DNA of 64,000 nt from Arabidopsis thaliana (Eukaryota > Streptophyta > Magnoliopsida > Brassicales > Brassicaceae). The stretch is from NCBI RefSeq assembly GCF_000001735.4, contig NC_003074.8, positions 10,416,101 to 10,480,100 of the forward strand. Reading direction: 5' to 3'. The notes below the pieces were generated by a model, which worked only from the letters and a program-made list of their open reading frames with translations, did not search any database and was not told the origin of the DNA. The position numbers and the translations under genes were made by a program. This document shows positions 46,906-57,707 of this stretch, one piece after another; position 1 is the first letter of the stretch; every line of letters starts with the position of its first letter.

Positions 46906-48385
46906 ATATATGTACGTAAATATCTAAATAATTTGTATATTTACGTTTCAAATTTTTTTTGACCATAAAATCAAAACATTCAAATCATGTATGAACAACA
47001 CATGAAAAAAGTACATGAAACTAACATATATATCAAATTTGTTGTTGTGGGTGGTTAGATATTTATTAGGATTCGTACATATACGTTCCATTAAATAATT
47101 TTGTGTACGTACATTATAAATTAAATATATATACATGAAGAAATCCGATGAAAGGTATAACTGTAATTTTCCAGTCATCTTTAACCTAAGTATCCTTTTC
47201 TACATTTGAGTGTCACTAATGAACATGTTCTTGATTGAAAAAGCATCAATTATTTAGAAAAGAATTAAGTCATTCAATCATTTGTGAGTCCTAAACGGGA
47301 GATAAGACATGATTTTTGGAATAATATAAGCACACTACTAACTATGTATCCGGTATAGTATTGAAAGGTAAATATTTTACGTACATGAATACGTATAGTT
47401 ATGAAAGCCCTGCAGTTTAGTATTGGAAAATAGGTTTTACCTGAATCAGACTACGATTCGTTGAATATCATATTTGCATAATTTATATTGAGATATATAG
47501 CCATATAAATAACTTAATTTTGATGTCAAAAAATTAGATTAATGGTGTACCATGTACGCTCCAATAAATATTTTTGTGTACGTACATAATATAAGACTTA
47601 TGTGATTTAGGCATTCTTAGGATATAAATGTTTGGAGAGGTCATACACGTGTACGTGTATCTCAATATTATCGTGTACGTCTACGGGTTTAGTTTTAAAT
47701 CTTACCTATTCTCAACAAATAATATCGTATAACATAACGCTTACTAAAGAATGTCAAAATAACAATTAAATAGAAACAACAACATCAAAACAAAAAATAT
47801 CATATATATCGTACTAAATACATAACATTTGGCTAACTCGCCGTATGCACCATCGTAGATACCAAACATTACAAAAATTCGTCAATATTGTAAATAACAA
47901 TGTCTTCATCTCTAGTAGGACTATAGTAGAATATACCCTCACCATCGTCAATATTGGTTTATTATTGTATCAATAAATATATCTCAACAATTTTAACTCA
48001 TGAAAAGATGTACGTACATCATTTTTCAAAAGTATTAAGAATATCTATACTTTGACTATATATTTTTACTTAATTATTATATATGCATAGATTTTATGGA
48101 GAAAACTCCGGAAATATCTCATCTAATCAAAATAACCAAAGCCGTACCATGTCACATATGTAAACAATATCTCTCGGGATTGGCTCGTTTGAGTCTATAT
48201 TAATATCGGTTGACAAAAAAAAAACAAAAAAAAAAAACAAAGATTTATAATGTACAAACTCAATATATAATTGTGTATACCGCTTTAACAATAAAACATA
48301 ATCTATTATATTTACATGTCCACATGTACGTACACCGTAAATTACATATACGTACACATAAGAAATTTATTGAAGGGTATAATTA

Positions 48386-48483
48386 TAATTTTGCATTCGT
48401 CTTCAACCTCTGCAACCCTAATTTTGCACTCTTCTTCAACCTCTGCAATTTTAATTTTGCACTCTTCTTCAACCTCTTACCCT
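48386..48483. repeat. 33-bp tandem repeat, three copies
   Basis: Units start TAATTTTGCA at 48386, 48419 and 48452, near the right end of the VANDAL-type element. The period is 33 bp. The minus strand holds an 84-codon frame (48383-48637) in which they encode an 11-residue Lys/Leu-rich repeat (RLKKSAKLKLQ). Whether that frame is expressed is unknown. Confidence 0.8.
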
Positions 48484-49486
48484 TACCCATAATTGTCGTC
48501 GCCGACGATGATACATTAACTTCCGAAACTCCTCGCCGCCGACTACTCTTCTTCATCTCTGCCATTTTAGTATGATAACCAGAAAATCCTCTTTTTGTTA
48601 GACACTTTAAAACGAACTCGATCGAAATTTTCTCCACTCAAGCAAAGACTCGAACTCGAACAGAGCCTCAATCGGAATTGGGTTTAAGTTTTGTCGGAAT
48701 TTTTATGCGTCTTCGAATACGGAGTTCGTCGAAACTGTTCTGCGTTTCTCGAAGACAGTTTTTGATTTTATTTTAAGTTTTAAAATTATTTACATTTTTA
48801 TTTATTTAATTTTAAAGATTTAAAATTATTTCCGTAACCAGAATACAAAGGAACGAAACTGAACAGTTTTCTTTCATTTCTCGTTCCAGGGCAGATTCGT
48901 CCAATTAAGCCCAAGTGGCTAAAAGCTGGTTGGCTCAATCCACTTTACCTCTTCGTGAAAAAAAAACTGAGAAAAGTGTTAACGGTGAAATTTTCTTTAG
49001 TAAATATTTATAGATATGACCTTTAACTTATTATATAGAAAATAAAAGTTGACATTATATGTCTCTTGTTTGAGAACAGTTTCTGTATCTCTCTCATTTT
49101 TTTTTTTTAATCCATTGTGTATTTGTGAGGAACGCTTTGTTTAAGAGTTTGTCCATCTTCAAGCGTTACAAAAACACTCGAGGTTTTATAATTGATAAAA
49201 TCTTTGGCCATTTGGTCGGAATTTGTGAACACGACTTCTCAATTCCAAGAGAGTTAAAAGAAAAACCACACTTGAGAAAGTCCAATAAGCATAGGCAAAT
49301 TTAAATATCCAAATTATCATTTCACGTATAACAAGGAGAGACCAAATGATAGAATGGCCCACCAAAATTTCAATTATTTTTGAGACTTAATCATCATTTT
49401 GGTCACAAGATATACAAAATACTCTCCTGGATTTTTATCATGAGTCATTCCACACACTAAGCTTTATATCTTTTGACTTGCCGACA

Positions 49487-52400
49487 ATGGCCTCCATTAC
49501 TCTCCGTCGGAGAGACGCCGTGTTATTGACGGCCATGTTGGCGACTGAAACCGGAAATGTGGCTATGAATACTTTGTTTAAAGCAGCGACTTCAAAAGGC
49601 CTTAATTCTTATACCTTCCTCATCTATTCTTATCTCATTGGCTCTATTGTTCTTCTTCCTTCTCACATCTTCTCTTATAGGTTTCTAAATAACAATCTTT
49701 TTGTTAGTTAATAAACCCTGTTTGATTGATTCTTGTTTTGTCAAAAGTTTTCATTTGATTACTTGTGCATTCTTTTGCAGGTCAAGATCACTTCCTTCAC
49801 TAAGTCTTTCAATTCTCTGTAAAATTGGAGTTCTTGGGCTGCTAGGGTAAAGCCAACTACACTTCTTGTTCTTCTTCAACTTTTGAATGTAATTATTTTC
49901 CTAATTGTTGGTAAAGAAATTTTTATTAACCTGAAAATGTTTCTAATATACTTTACTTTTTGCTAAATGTGAATATAAATGAACAGGTCAACGTATCTGA
50001 TCACAGGATTCATAGGCATCGAATACAGCAACCCAACCTTAGCTTCAGCCATTAGCAATATCAATCCTGCCATTACCTTCATCCTTGCCATTATCTTCAG
50101 GTTTTATTTTAATCCATTTACCTTTTTTTCTTACAATTATGAATTGTTAATTAGTAACGTCAGAAATTTTCTACCTATTAACAAAAAAAAATATAAAAAC
50201 TTTTGTTTCTCGTTAATAAGTATTTAATTGTTAATTAGTATTTAATCCATGATTTTTTGGGTTAGTTTTATAAAGAGAATATTAATTCAGATAACACAGA
50301 TATGATTATTTAATAAAGGTGAGCTGTTTTGTAGATTAACACAGATAAGACACTTGAATCATCAGTTTGTAAAATAAATAAATAAATTTTGTACTTAATT
50401 TACATGTTTAATAATTAAATTCAGAATTTCGATAGCAGTTTTTCAAAGTTTAATTATATATTGTTAGATCTACATCAGGTTCAGGAAAATGACAGGAATA
50501 AATAACGACAAAAAAAATGACAGGAATAATTGTGTGGCACATGTTAGTCAGGTTCATATTTTTAAAATGGACATTAGCTATAATGTAACATCAGGTCCTA
50601 TTTGTGATGTTCTAAATAAAAACAATTTTTTAGGTTTTTGTAACACTAATATTTTACTTTGATTTTAATCAATTTGATGTATAAAGAATTTCAGAATTTT
50701 TATTTATCAGAAGAAGGTTTGGTATGATCAAAAGAAAGTTTGAGGTTTGTTTTTTTCCTGAAATTGATCAGTTTGGAAGTTTTGAACCGATTTTAACTAC
50801 TTACAGAACAATATTTAAATTTTGCGGATCCATTTTCAAAAAATAAATCAAAACTTAAATTTAAGTTTTGAACTTTATAATAATCGCATTTTCAAAAAAT
50901 GCCTAACTAAGTCGTTTCTTTTGTGAGATACAGAGGAGGCCATATGAGCCCCGAAACACATTATAATCTTGAACATATAGGAACATGGAGGCTAGAGCAC
51001 ATATATATGGTACCCTTATTTATTATACAGTATTATTGATTTAAGTAGTAGTCACAATGTTTATCGGTTCTTGGAGAAACTAGAACAAAACAAACCACAA
51101 AAATCCCAGTTTTGTAGTTATACATTTTTGTAAAACCTAATCCTTTTCATTTTTAATTATTTAAAATTTAAGTACAAAAACAAAACTCGAGAGAGTGAAA
51201 GCCTACCATATAATTTTAGGTGCGAAACCCGGAAAGACAACTAAAAATCCAGAAATACCAAATCTTTCCTCTTAATTTAGAGTACACAATAAATCCACCA
51301 CAATTTTTTTTAATGGGGCTATTCTGAGAACCGAACCACAAAAACACAATGTCTCAAAACATCTTTTGGGATGATTAAAAAAAAAAGTTTGTGAGTTTCT
51401 ATTATTCTTTAATGTATTAAATATATATTTGTTTAAGAGAAGTGGAAATAACTACATTTTTAAAATTATTTTTATTTATTACTGTGTCAAGTTTTATTAC
51501 AAATTTCATAGGTGATAGCAATTTTGAAAATTTTCATTTGTATGATTAAAATGAATTGCTTTTTCCATTTAGCAAAATATTTGATCATTTAAATATTTAT
51601 CATGTTTTCTATTTGTGAAACAAAAAAATAGAATGGAGAAAGCATCTTTCAAAGAAAAGAGTAGTGTAGCCAAAATGGTTGGGACAATAGTTTCACTAGT
51701 TGGCGCACTTGTGGTAGTTCTCTACCATGGTCCACGAGTCTTCACCCCATCTTCTCCACCATTTCCACAACTCCGTCAGCTTCTTTTGCCGTTATCATCC
51801 TCAAACTCGGATTGGATCATCGGTGGTTGTCTTTTAGCCATCAAAGACACCCTCGTTCCTGTTGCTTTTATTCTTCAAGTAATAACATATTAATTCTCTT
51901 AACTTGATACATCATACATACTTGCATGTACATAAACTAAATTTTCCTTATAGTAGATTAATATTGAATTGGACAGGCACATATAATGAAGTTATATCCA
52001 GCACCATTCACGGTCTCTTTCTTCTATTTTCTGATTGCTTCAATCTTGACGTCATTGATCGGAATCGTAGCAGAAAAGAACAATCCGAGCATATGGATCA
52101 TTCATTTTGACATTACATTAGTTTGCATAGTTGTTGGGGTACGTAAATTTTAATATTTTAGAAAACTTAATTATATCTTAAACTTCTTTTCAATACTATA
52201 GCTATTTTTCGCAGGGAATATTTAATCCAGGATATTACGCGATTCATCTGTGGGCAGTACGTAATAAAGGACCTGTTTACTTAGCTATATTCAGACCTTT
52301 ATCGATTTTAATAGCAGTGATTATGGGAGCGATTTTTCTTGGAGATTCTTTTTACCTAGGAAGGTATATGTATATATGAATCAATAATCTTCAGACACAC

Positions 52401-52604
52401 TTGTTTGTGAAACAAGAAAAACCACACATCTAATCTAATGGTTTCTTGTTATGTGGTTAATGTTGCAGTTTGGTCGGAGGGATTTTGATATCGTTAGGGT
52501 TTTACACTGTGATGTGGGGAAAAGCAAAAGAAGGGAAGACTCAGTTCTTGTCGCTGTCAGAGGAAACTCCTCTTCTAGACGAAAACATAGACGACCGAAT
52601 ATAG
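49487..52604 (+). CDS. UMAMIT44: UMAMIT44, amino-acid transporter (EamA/MtN21)
   Basis: AT3G28130 by recognition. Exons 49487-49680, 49781-49846, 49987-50100, 51632-51878, 51977-52138, 52215-52363 and 52469-52604 give 355 aa. The first ATG in frame is 49487. Motifs: first helix [15 protein letters not shown], signature [20 protein letters not shown], central [44 protein letters not shown] and tail TPLLDENID. It is the most diverged of the 44-47 group, and uses CAA|GTAATA as donor of exon 4 where the others have CAG|GTAC. The 1.5-kb intron 3 is A+T-rich and shows no clear element ends. The VANDAL-type element lies about 480 bases upstream of the ATG, so it may abut the promoter. Confidence 0.93.
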
Positions 52605-54451
52605 ATTTACAAGAATATTGGAAACGATGATTTAATTAATATGATTAGCTCTTTGTAGAATGTGTTTGTGTTGATCGAGATTAGGAGCACTCTATTAGTA
52701 ACAATAAAATGTTCTATATAGCTTTGTAACTGAACATTGAACAATATATTTTGTTACTCATTTTTGAACACATGTTACGGACAAATGTTTTTGAATAATA
52801 TGAAAATAGATTGAGAGAGTTGGGAAAATTGGAGGAAGAAGAAGCGACAAACCTGTCGCTACCTTCATCAAGAATCATAATATCAGTGACCTCTCCCCAT
52901 GAAGAGAAATGTTTACAAAGGCTAATCATGATATCATCTTTAGAAAGCGAATACTCATATCACAGGGAAAAACCTAATAATTTGACTGCGGGAGACAATA
53001 TTATCATGTGAAAAAAAAAAAAAAAATTATCAACAAGACAAAATTACAAAATATTAAATTAATAAATAATCTCGTTTAACTATAAAATCAAATTTTAATA
53101 TTTTTGTATAAATTCGAACCGATATTTAATTTCTTTATGTTGTAAAACATAAACGCAAACTGTTTTTTTTTATAAATTCGAACTGAAATTTAATTTTGTT
53201 TAATTGTAAAATTTAAATTAATTTATAAATTCATATATAAACTAATATATAACTCGATTTAATGACATATTAGACTTTATAATTAAAATGAATTTAATTT
53301 TTTGTAGATGGTAGATTTTAGGGTCTTTTGTAAAACTAACATATTTTGATAAAGTATTTAAGAATATAGCAGTATAATATGGTAAACTAAATAAATAGCA
53401 CACATGAGAGATGAAATGTCTAAATACTCCTTCATGTTTGTTTCAGTGTGTAGACACACGGGCGTGAGATTGTAAGCTGATGATTTCATGTGTTATAGAG
53501 AGTGGAGAGAAATGAGAGTTTGTGAGTTTGGTAAGCACACAAGACGAGAAAAAAGGTGGGATAAGGAGAGGTGATGGTGGTGTGGGCAACGACGACGGTG
53601 ATGGTGTGGGCAACGACGGTGGTGATATTGATTGCAGTGGTGGTCGTCGCGGTGGTGGCGGTGACTCTGATTTCAACACCATATTGCAGCACAATAAAAT
53701 AAAAAAAGCAATTAATTCCAGAAATCAGATACTACATTCTCTAATGTACCAAACAATGCAAAAGTAATATCTGCAAATCGTGGATGTCAATTTTTGTATC
53801 TAGAAGTGATATAGTTTTTACTAAAGTCTAAAGACTCATACTATTTAGTAATTTTTGGATAAATAGTATACTATTTACATCAAATCTATGGTTTCTGTTA
53901 TAGTCCTGATTTCTCACTCCTAATCATCAAAGTTCATGAATCGACACTTGTCGATTTGAATCAGATCTGTTTCAGAAGTAGATCAATCGAATGGGAGTTC
54001 GAAATATGGTGTTTGTGAGAAGGAGAGTAAATGAAAGAGACACTAGAAAGAGCGAGAGAGAGGATAAGAAACACATAGAGGCGGATAAAGGAGGAAGAAA
54101 AAGCCAAATTCTGGAATGAGAAGAGAGATAGGCGAAGAGCGTGTTGTTCACATAGGGTTATAACTGGAATTAATACAGAAGATATAAAGAATATCACCTT
54201 CTTTTTTGTTAGGTGTTAGTTTTCTAATTTATATTTTTTTGTGTGTTTCTTTTGCAAATTTCCCTAGATTTTAATTGGCTTAAAAAAAAGTTGAATCTTT
54301 ATTACTTTGAAAAACTTCCCCTTTTCTCCTCCTCCATCACTCTCAGGGTTTCTCGGTTCACCAAAAACTCCTAAATCTCTCTCTCAGATCGTCACTACCC
54401 TTTTCAATTCCATCCTCAATCTTCAAAATTCCCAAACGAAATCAACAAAAG
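52605..54451. other. Spacer between UMAMIT44 and the 2H gene
   Basis: After the UMAMIT44 3' flank the DNA is A+T-rich, with one contrasting GC-rich patch at 53560-53690 made of GGTGATGGTGTGGGCAACGA-type short repeats. Its minus strand reads Pro/Ser-rich in one frame, but there is no convincing gene structure. 54300-54450 is CT-rich leader of the next gene. Confidence 0.4.
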
Positions 54452-55006
54452 ATGTCGCAAGGCTACGCAATCGAGCTCTACTTCGATCCAGCACTCGAGA
54501 ACCAAGTCTTGAAAGCTTGGAACGTCTTCGCTCGTCGTCAAATCAGTACATATCTAATCAACAACGAGTCTCGTCCACACATAACCTTATTCTCAACTAC
54601 TTCATCCATCGATTCAACAAAGCTTGAACCAATCATCAAATCATTCTCATCTAAACAAGAACCAATCTCACTCTCTTTCTCTTCAATAGGAAGCTTTTCT
54701 AGTGACGACAATGCTCTGTTTCTTTCGCCGACGCCGTCTCTTTCGCTTATTCAGCTTCAGCTTCAGTTATGTGAAGTGATTAAGAAAGAAGGGTTTGAGA
54801 TTGGTGAAGAGTATCGTGTTGATTCTTGGGTTCCGTTTTGTTCTGTGGCTGTTGATGTTCCTAAGTCACGTATCTCTGAAGGGTTTTTGGTTTTGAGAGA
54901 TTTGAAGCTTCTTGTTTATGGTTATGCTATGGATATTGGTCTTGTTGAGTTTTCTCCTGTTCGTGAAGTTTTCTCTTTTGGTCTTGGTAACAATTTGGAA
55001 TCTTGA
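54452..55006 (+). CDS. 2H phosphoesterase / RNA ligase-like protein
   Basis: AT3G28140 by recognition. It is an intronless 184-aa protein of the RNA ligase/cyclic-nucleotide phosphodiesterase (LigT/2H) family, whose members act on 2',3'-cyclic phosphate or 2'-5' RNA ends using two His-x-Thr/Ser motifs. The first motif is intact: RPHITLF, H43/T45. The second, expected as His-x-Ser/Thr on a strand before VAVDVP, reads PFCS: residue 129 is Phe, S131 is kept. The start is supported by AAG ATG TCG context and by the family start YAIELYFDP. There is no signal peptide or membrane segment, so it is probably cytosolic or nuclear. The altered motif makes catalysis doubtful; it may bind RNA or nucleotide ligands only. 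Confidence 0.85.
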   Translation: MSQGYAIELYFDPALENQVLKAWNVFARRQISTYLINNESRPHITLFSTTSSIDSTKLEPIIKSFSSKQEPISLSFSSIGSFSSDDNALFLSPTPSLSLIQLQLQLCEVIKKEGFEIGEEYRVDSWVPFCSVAVDVPKSRISEGFLVLRDLKLLVYGYAMDIGLVEFSPVREVFSFGLGNNLES

Positions 55007-55082
55007 TATGAATGTTTAGCTTTCAGCTAGTAACAATCTGATTATGTAATTCCTTTGGTTTAGTTGACAAAAGTTTCGAGCT

Positions 55083-55680
55083 TGATGGAACATTATAGAA
55101 GCAATTATGTTTAAGTTGTTGTTTAGGTTACATCTACGTTTAGTTTATGGAGTTTTGGTGCGAACTTACTTGTGCTTGATTCTTCTGCAGATTAGAGTTA
55201 AGCTTGACCAAAGTTGTATTATTGATTTGAGATTCTTCAATTGTGTTTTATGTTTTTGTGCATGGACATGACTTGGTCGAAGCCGTTTTGCAGTTAATGT
55301 CTTTACAATTTCACTTGATGATGTTGATGGAACAGTATAGAAGCAATTATGTTTAGTTTTGAATTGTGCTAGATCAAGTTTTCTGTAAAAGATTTGATCT
55401 TCTTTGTTCTTCAGAGCTTCTTCATATTTTATATTTGTTTTTGAAGAATTTGCTATCATCTGTTATCAATTGTGATCTTGATGACTGGAGTATAAGTTAC
55501 ACTTGGTGGAAGAATATAGAAGCAATGTAGTCATGGTTTGTTGGGAAAGAAATTTAGCTACTATGCTTTAATCATCTGCAGATTTATGTTACTCATTGGG
55601 GATTCTTCATTTGAGTTTCATGTCTGCATGAATGCTCGAAGGCATTTCTCTGTTAACATCTTGCAGGATTCAATATGAAA
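55083..55680 (+). repeat. Degenerate direct repeats after the 2H gene
   Basis: The phrase GATGGAACA(T/G)TATAGAAGCAA or a close variant recurs near 55084, 55326 and 55505. GATTCTTCA(A/T)TTG(T/A)GTTT(T/C)ATG recurs near 55230 and 55601, with TCTGCAGATT before it each time. This suggests two to three old tandem copies of a roughly 200-240-bp unit in the 3' flank. Confidence 0.6.
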
Positions 55681-55859
55681 AAACTCGGTGAATACATGAA
55701 ACAGTACTGTACTATCTGCGGAAGATTATGAGCAACCATATGAGGTAAACGAAAGTTTTGTATTCTATTGATGAATTGTGTATCATTGATAAAAGAATCA
55801 TATCAGTAATATGCTTGAAAAGAAGAAAGGTAAAAGAATGTTTATATCCACAAATCATA

Positions 55860-57635
55860 TCATCTTAACTGTCTAATTATCGCCATTAAAAAGTCGTTCC
55901 ACGCATCGATTGGCCCGGGCAAACACCAATGCACGCAATCATTATAACCTTTCATCCATTTATTTCCCCAGTAACCATTGGGATGCCCATCAGGTCTCAT
56001 CTGCATAACCCTTGTCACATCCAATACCGCAAACTTCTTTGCTTTGTTGCCTCGTTTTGTTATACCTTCAAGCTGTTCAATCTGAGATTTCCTGATCTTC
56101 ATCTCATTGCTCTGCAGGTCAATTTTGTTTTCTCCGAAAGGACTCGTCCTGCTGCAAGTTCCTCCGGTGTCCCAAGTCCCATTCTCGAAATGCGCAGGTG
56201 AAATAGTCCTCAGTACCGTCACTAAATCTTTCTTACACATCTCACACTCATTGATTTGCCTAAGGACAGCTGAGTAAACAAGCTTAAACCCTTCTTCCGG
56301 GCTAATCTGAGTCATGTTTGGTAAGTTACAGTAAATGCAACCCAGTGTCTCATCTCCTCTATGTATAAATATAGGTCTGAAGAACCAATGAGCAGCCGAG
56401 ACAATAGCAATGTCTGTATTCGGTAGACCATTAAACCACCCTTCATCGATCTTGCCGATATCTAGATCAAACAATCCAGTACCTGTATTGTTACTATCTC
56501 TTCTCTCTCGTTCCTCCACAAGAAACTTAGTCCACGAGGTCGAGAGAGTAAAATCGTGCTTCGGAAAGTACCAAATCCTGTTTCTATCTTCTCCATCCTT
56601 GTAGATGTCCTTAGGAGTTTCTTCCTGCACAAGCAAACACACAAAAAAAGCTTAAGCAAAAGCAACTATTCTCTTCTTGCAAACAAAGCAACGTATATAC
56701 ATACCATTGACAACAAGCAAAGAAGAGATTCCATATGGTTCCTAGCCACAGAATCACCAATAAAATTCATCTTCTTCCCTCGAACCATACTGAGAAACGC
56801 CTTTGGATTAAACCTCGGAAGATCGCAACCATCGGGTTTCCATCTCCAGAACAAGAAATCTTTGTCGGGTCTCCCTTGTTTTATGCAGTTCTTCGAGTCG
56901 GGAATCGTAGCACAGCTCGAGTTTGTGTATAAAGATCCTCTTTTGTCTGGAACCCAATGTCCCTTGAACAAATCACACTCAGGATCTAACCAAAAAAACA
57001 CAACACAAAAGACAAACAAATCATTAGAATTTCAAACACAAACTAAAGAACACATAATAGGAATTAAACAAAACTGAGAGATTTTCATAAAAAAAAACAG
57101 CAAGATTGTGGGAATAATTAAATATAATAATCAAAAGTTTTGTAAGTTCACAAATACAAATATTCCCACGAAATTTTCGTAACATGAGTTCTTGGAGAGA
57201 AAAAAAAACTAACAAAATGTTAGATTCTGCTCATATTTTACAAAATATCAAGAACAAAAAACAGCAAAAACGTACGTGGGAACAAATAAACATAAAATCA
57301 TAATTTTAAAATACTTCACAGAATACAAATAATCAAAATAAATCCCAAGAACAAGTTCGTGGAGACAAAAAAAGAAAGTGACAAAAGCAAAAGAGTTTGA
57401 TGATCATCATTTATATTTTCTATGGTTTTACCTTACCGATTTGAGGTTGGAAAGAAAGAACATTTTGATCAGCGATGGATTTAAAAGGATTCTGATAAAC
57501 AAAGAAACCGGTGAAGAAAAGAGTTATACAAAAGGAAGACAAGAAAAATGGAGAAAATCTTCCAATGTTCATCATCATCCATCTCTCTGATTTTTTCTCT
57601 GAAGTTTCACGAAAAATCGATGACGATGATTTCAT
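55860..57635 (-). CDS. TBL22: TBL22/AXY4L, xyloglucan O-acetyltransferase
   Basis: AT3G28150 by recognition. Minus-strand exons 57635-57437, 56985-56705 and 56624-55860 give 414 aa. TBL proteins are Golgi type-II membrane enzymes that add O-acetyl groups to wall polymers; AXY4L acts on xyloglucan, by recall in seeds. Visible: one N-terminal membrane helix (FFLSSFCITLFFTGFFVYQ, about 30-48), the PMR5N Cys-rich domain (ECDLFKGHWVP ... LYTNSSC ... NCIKQGRPD ... WRWKPDGCDLPRF), the GDS esterase motif with catalytic Ser145 (IGDSVARNHMES), and the C-terminal DxxH motif DCVHWCLPGP with D389 and H392. The catalytic triad appears complete. Donors are CG|GTAAGG and ATG|GTATGT; acceptors are TTAG|ATCC and GCAG|GAAG. 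Confidence 0.94.
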
Positions 57636-57696
57636 CGTTGCATGTCGATCATCCCTAGAAACATTACCAACGAATAAACTTATATATGTCTATAAT

Positions 57697-57707
57697 TCTA
57701 TATATAC
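57697..57707 (-). promoter_or_regulatory. TATA box of TBL22
   Basis: TATATATAG on the minus strand lies about 62-70 bases upstream of the TBL22 ATG at 57635. It is the best core-promoter match upstream of the gene. Confidence 0.45.

Larger units (their letters stand above)
44879..49006 (+). mobile_element. VANDAL-type Mutator-like element, 4.1 kb, with TSD
   Basis: The direct repeat TTAGTAAATA stands at 44879-44888 and 48997-49006, fitting the 9-10-bp duplication of Mutator-like elements. The enclosed element (44889-48996) starts AGGTAAATTGCG and, read from the other end, AGAAAATTTCACC. Both ends then carry CCGTTGACCCACTTTT / CCGTTAACACTTTTC and, further in, AGCCA..., GCCCTG matches, so the termini are related but are not long inverted repeats, as in VANDAL families. 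It contains a transposase N-terminal ORF, no catalytic domain, nine GTACGTAC octamers and several short tandem repeats. It is a deletion derivative, inserted between UMAMIT45 and UMAMIT44. Confidence 0.75.

Noticed and set aside
53443..53694. Pro-rich minus-strand frame resembling an extensin
   Set aside because: There is no signal peptide, no SPPPP periodicity beyond the simple repeat, and an overlapping frame is equally open.
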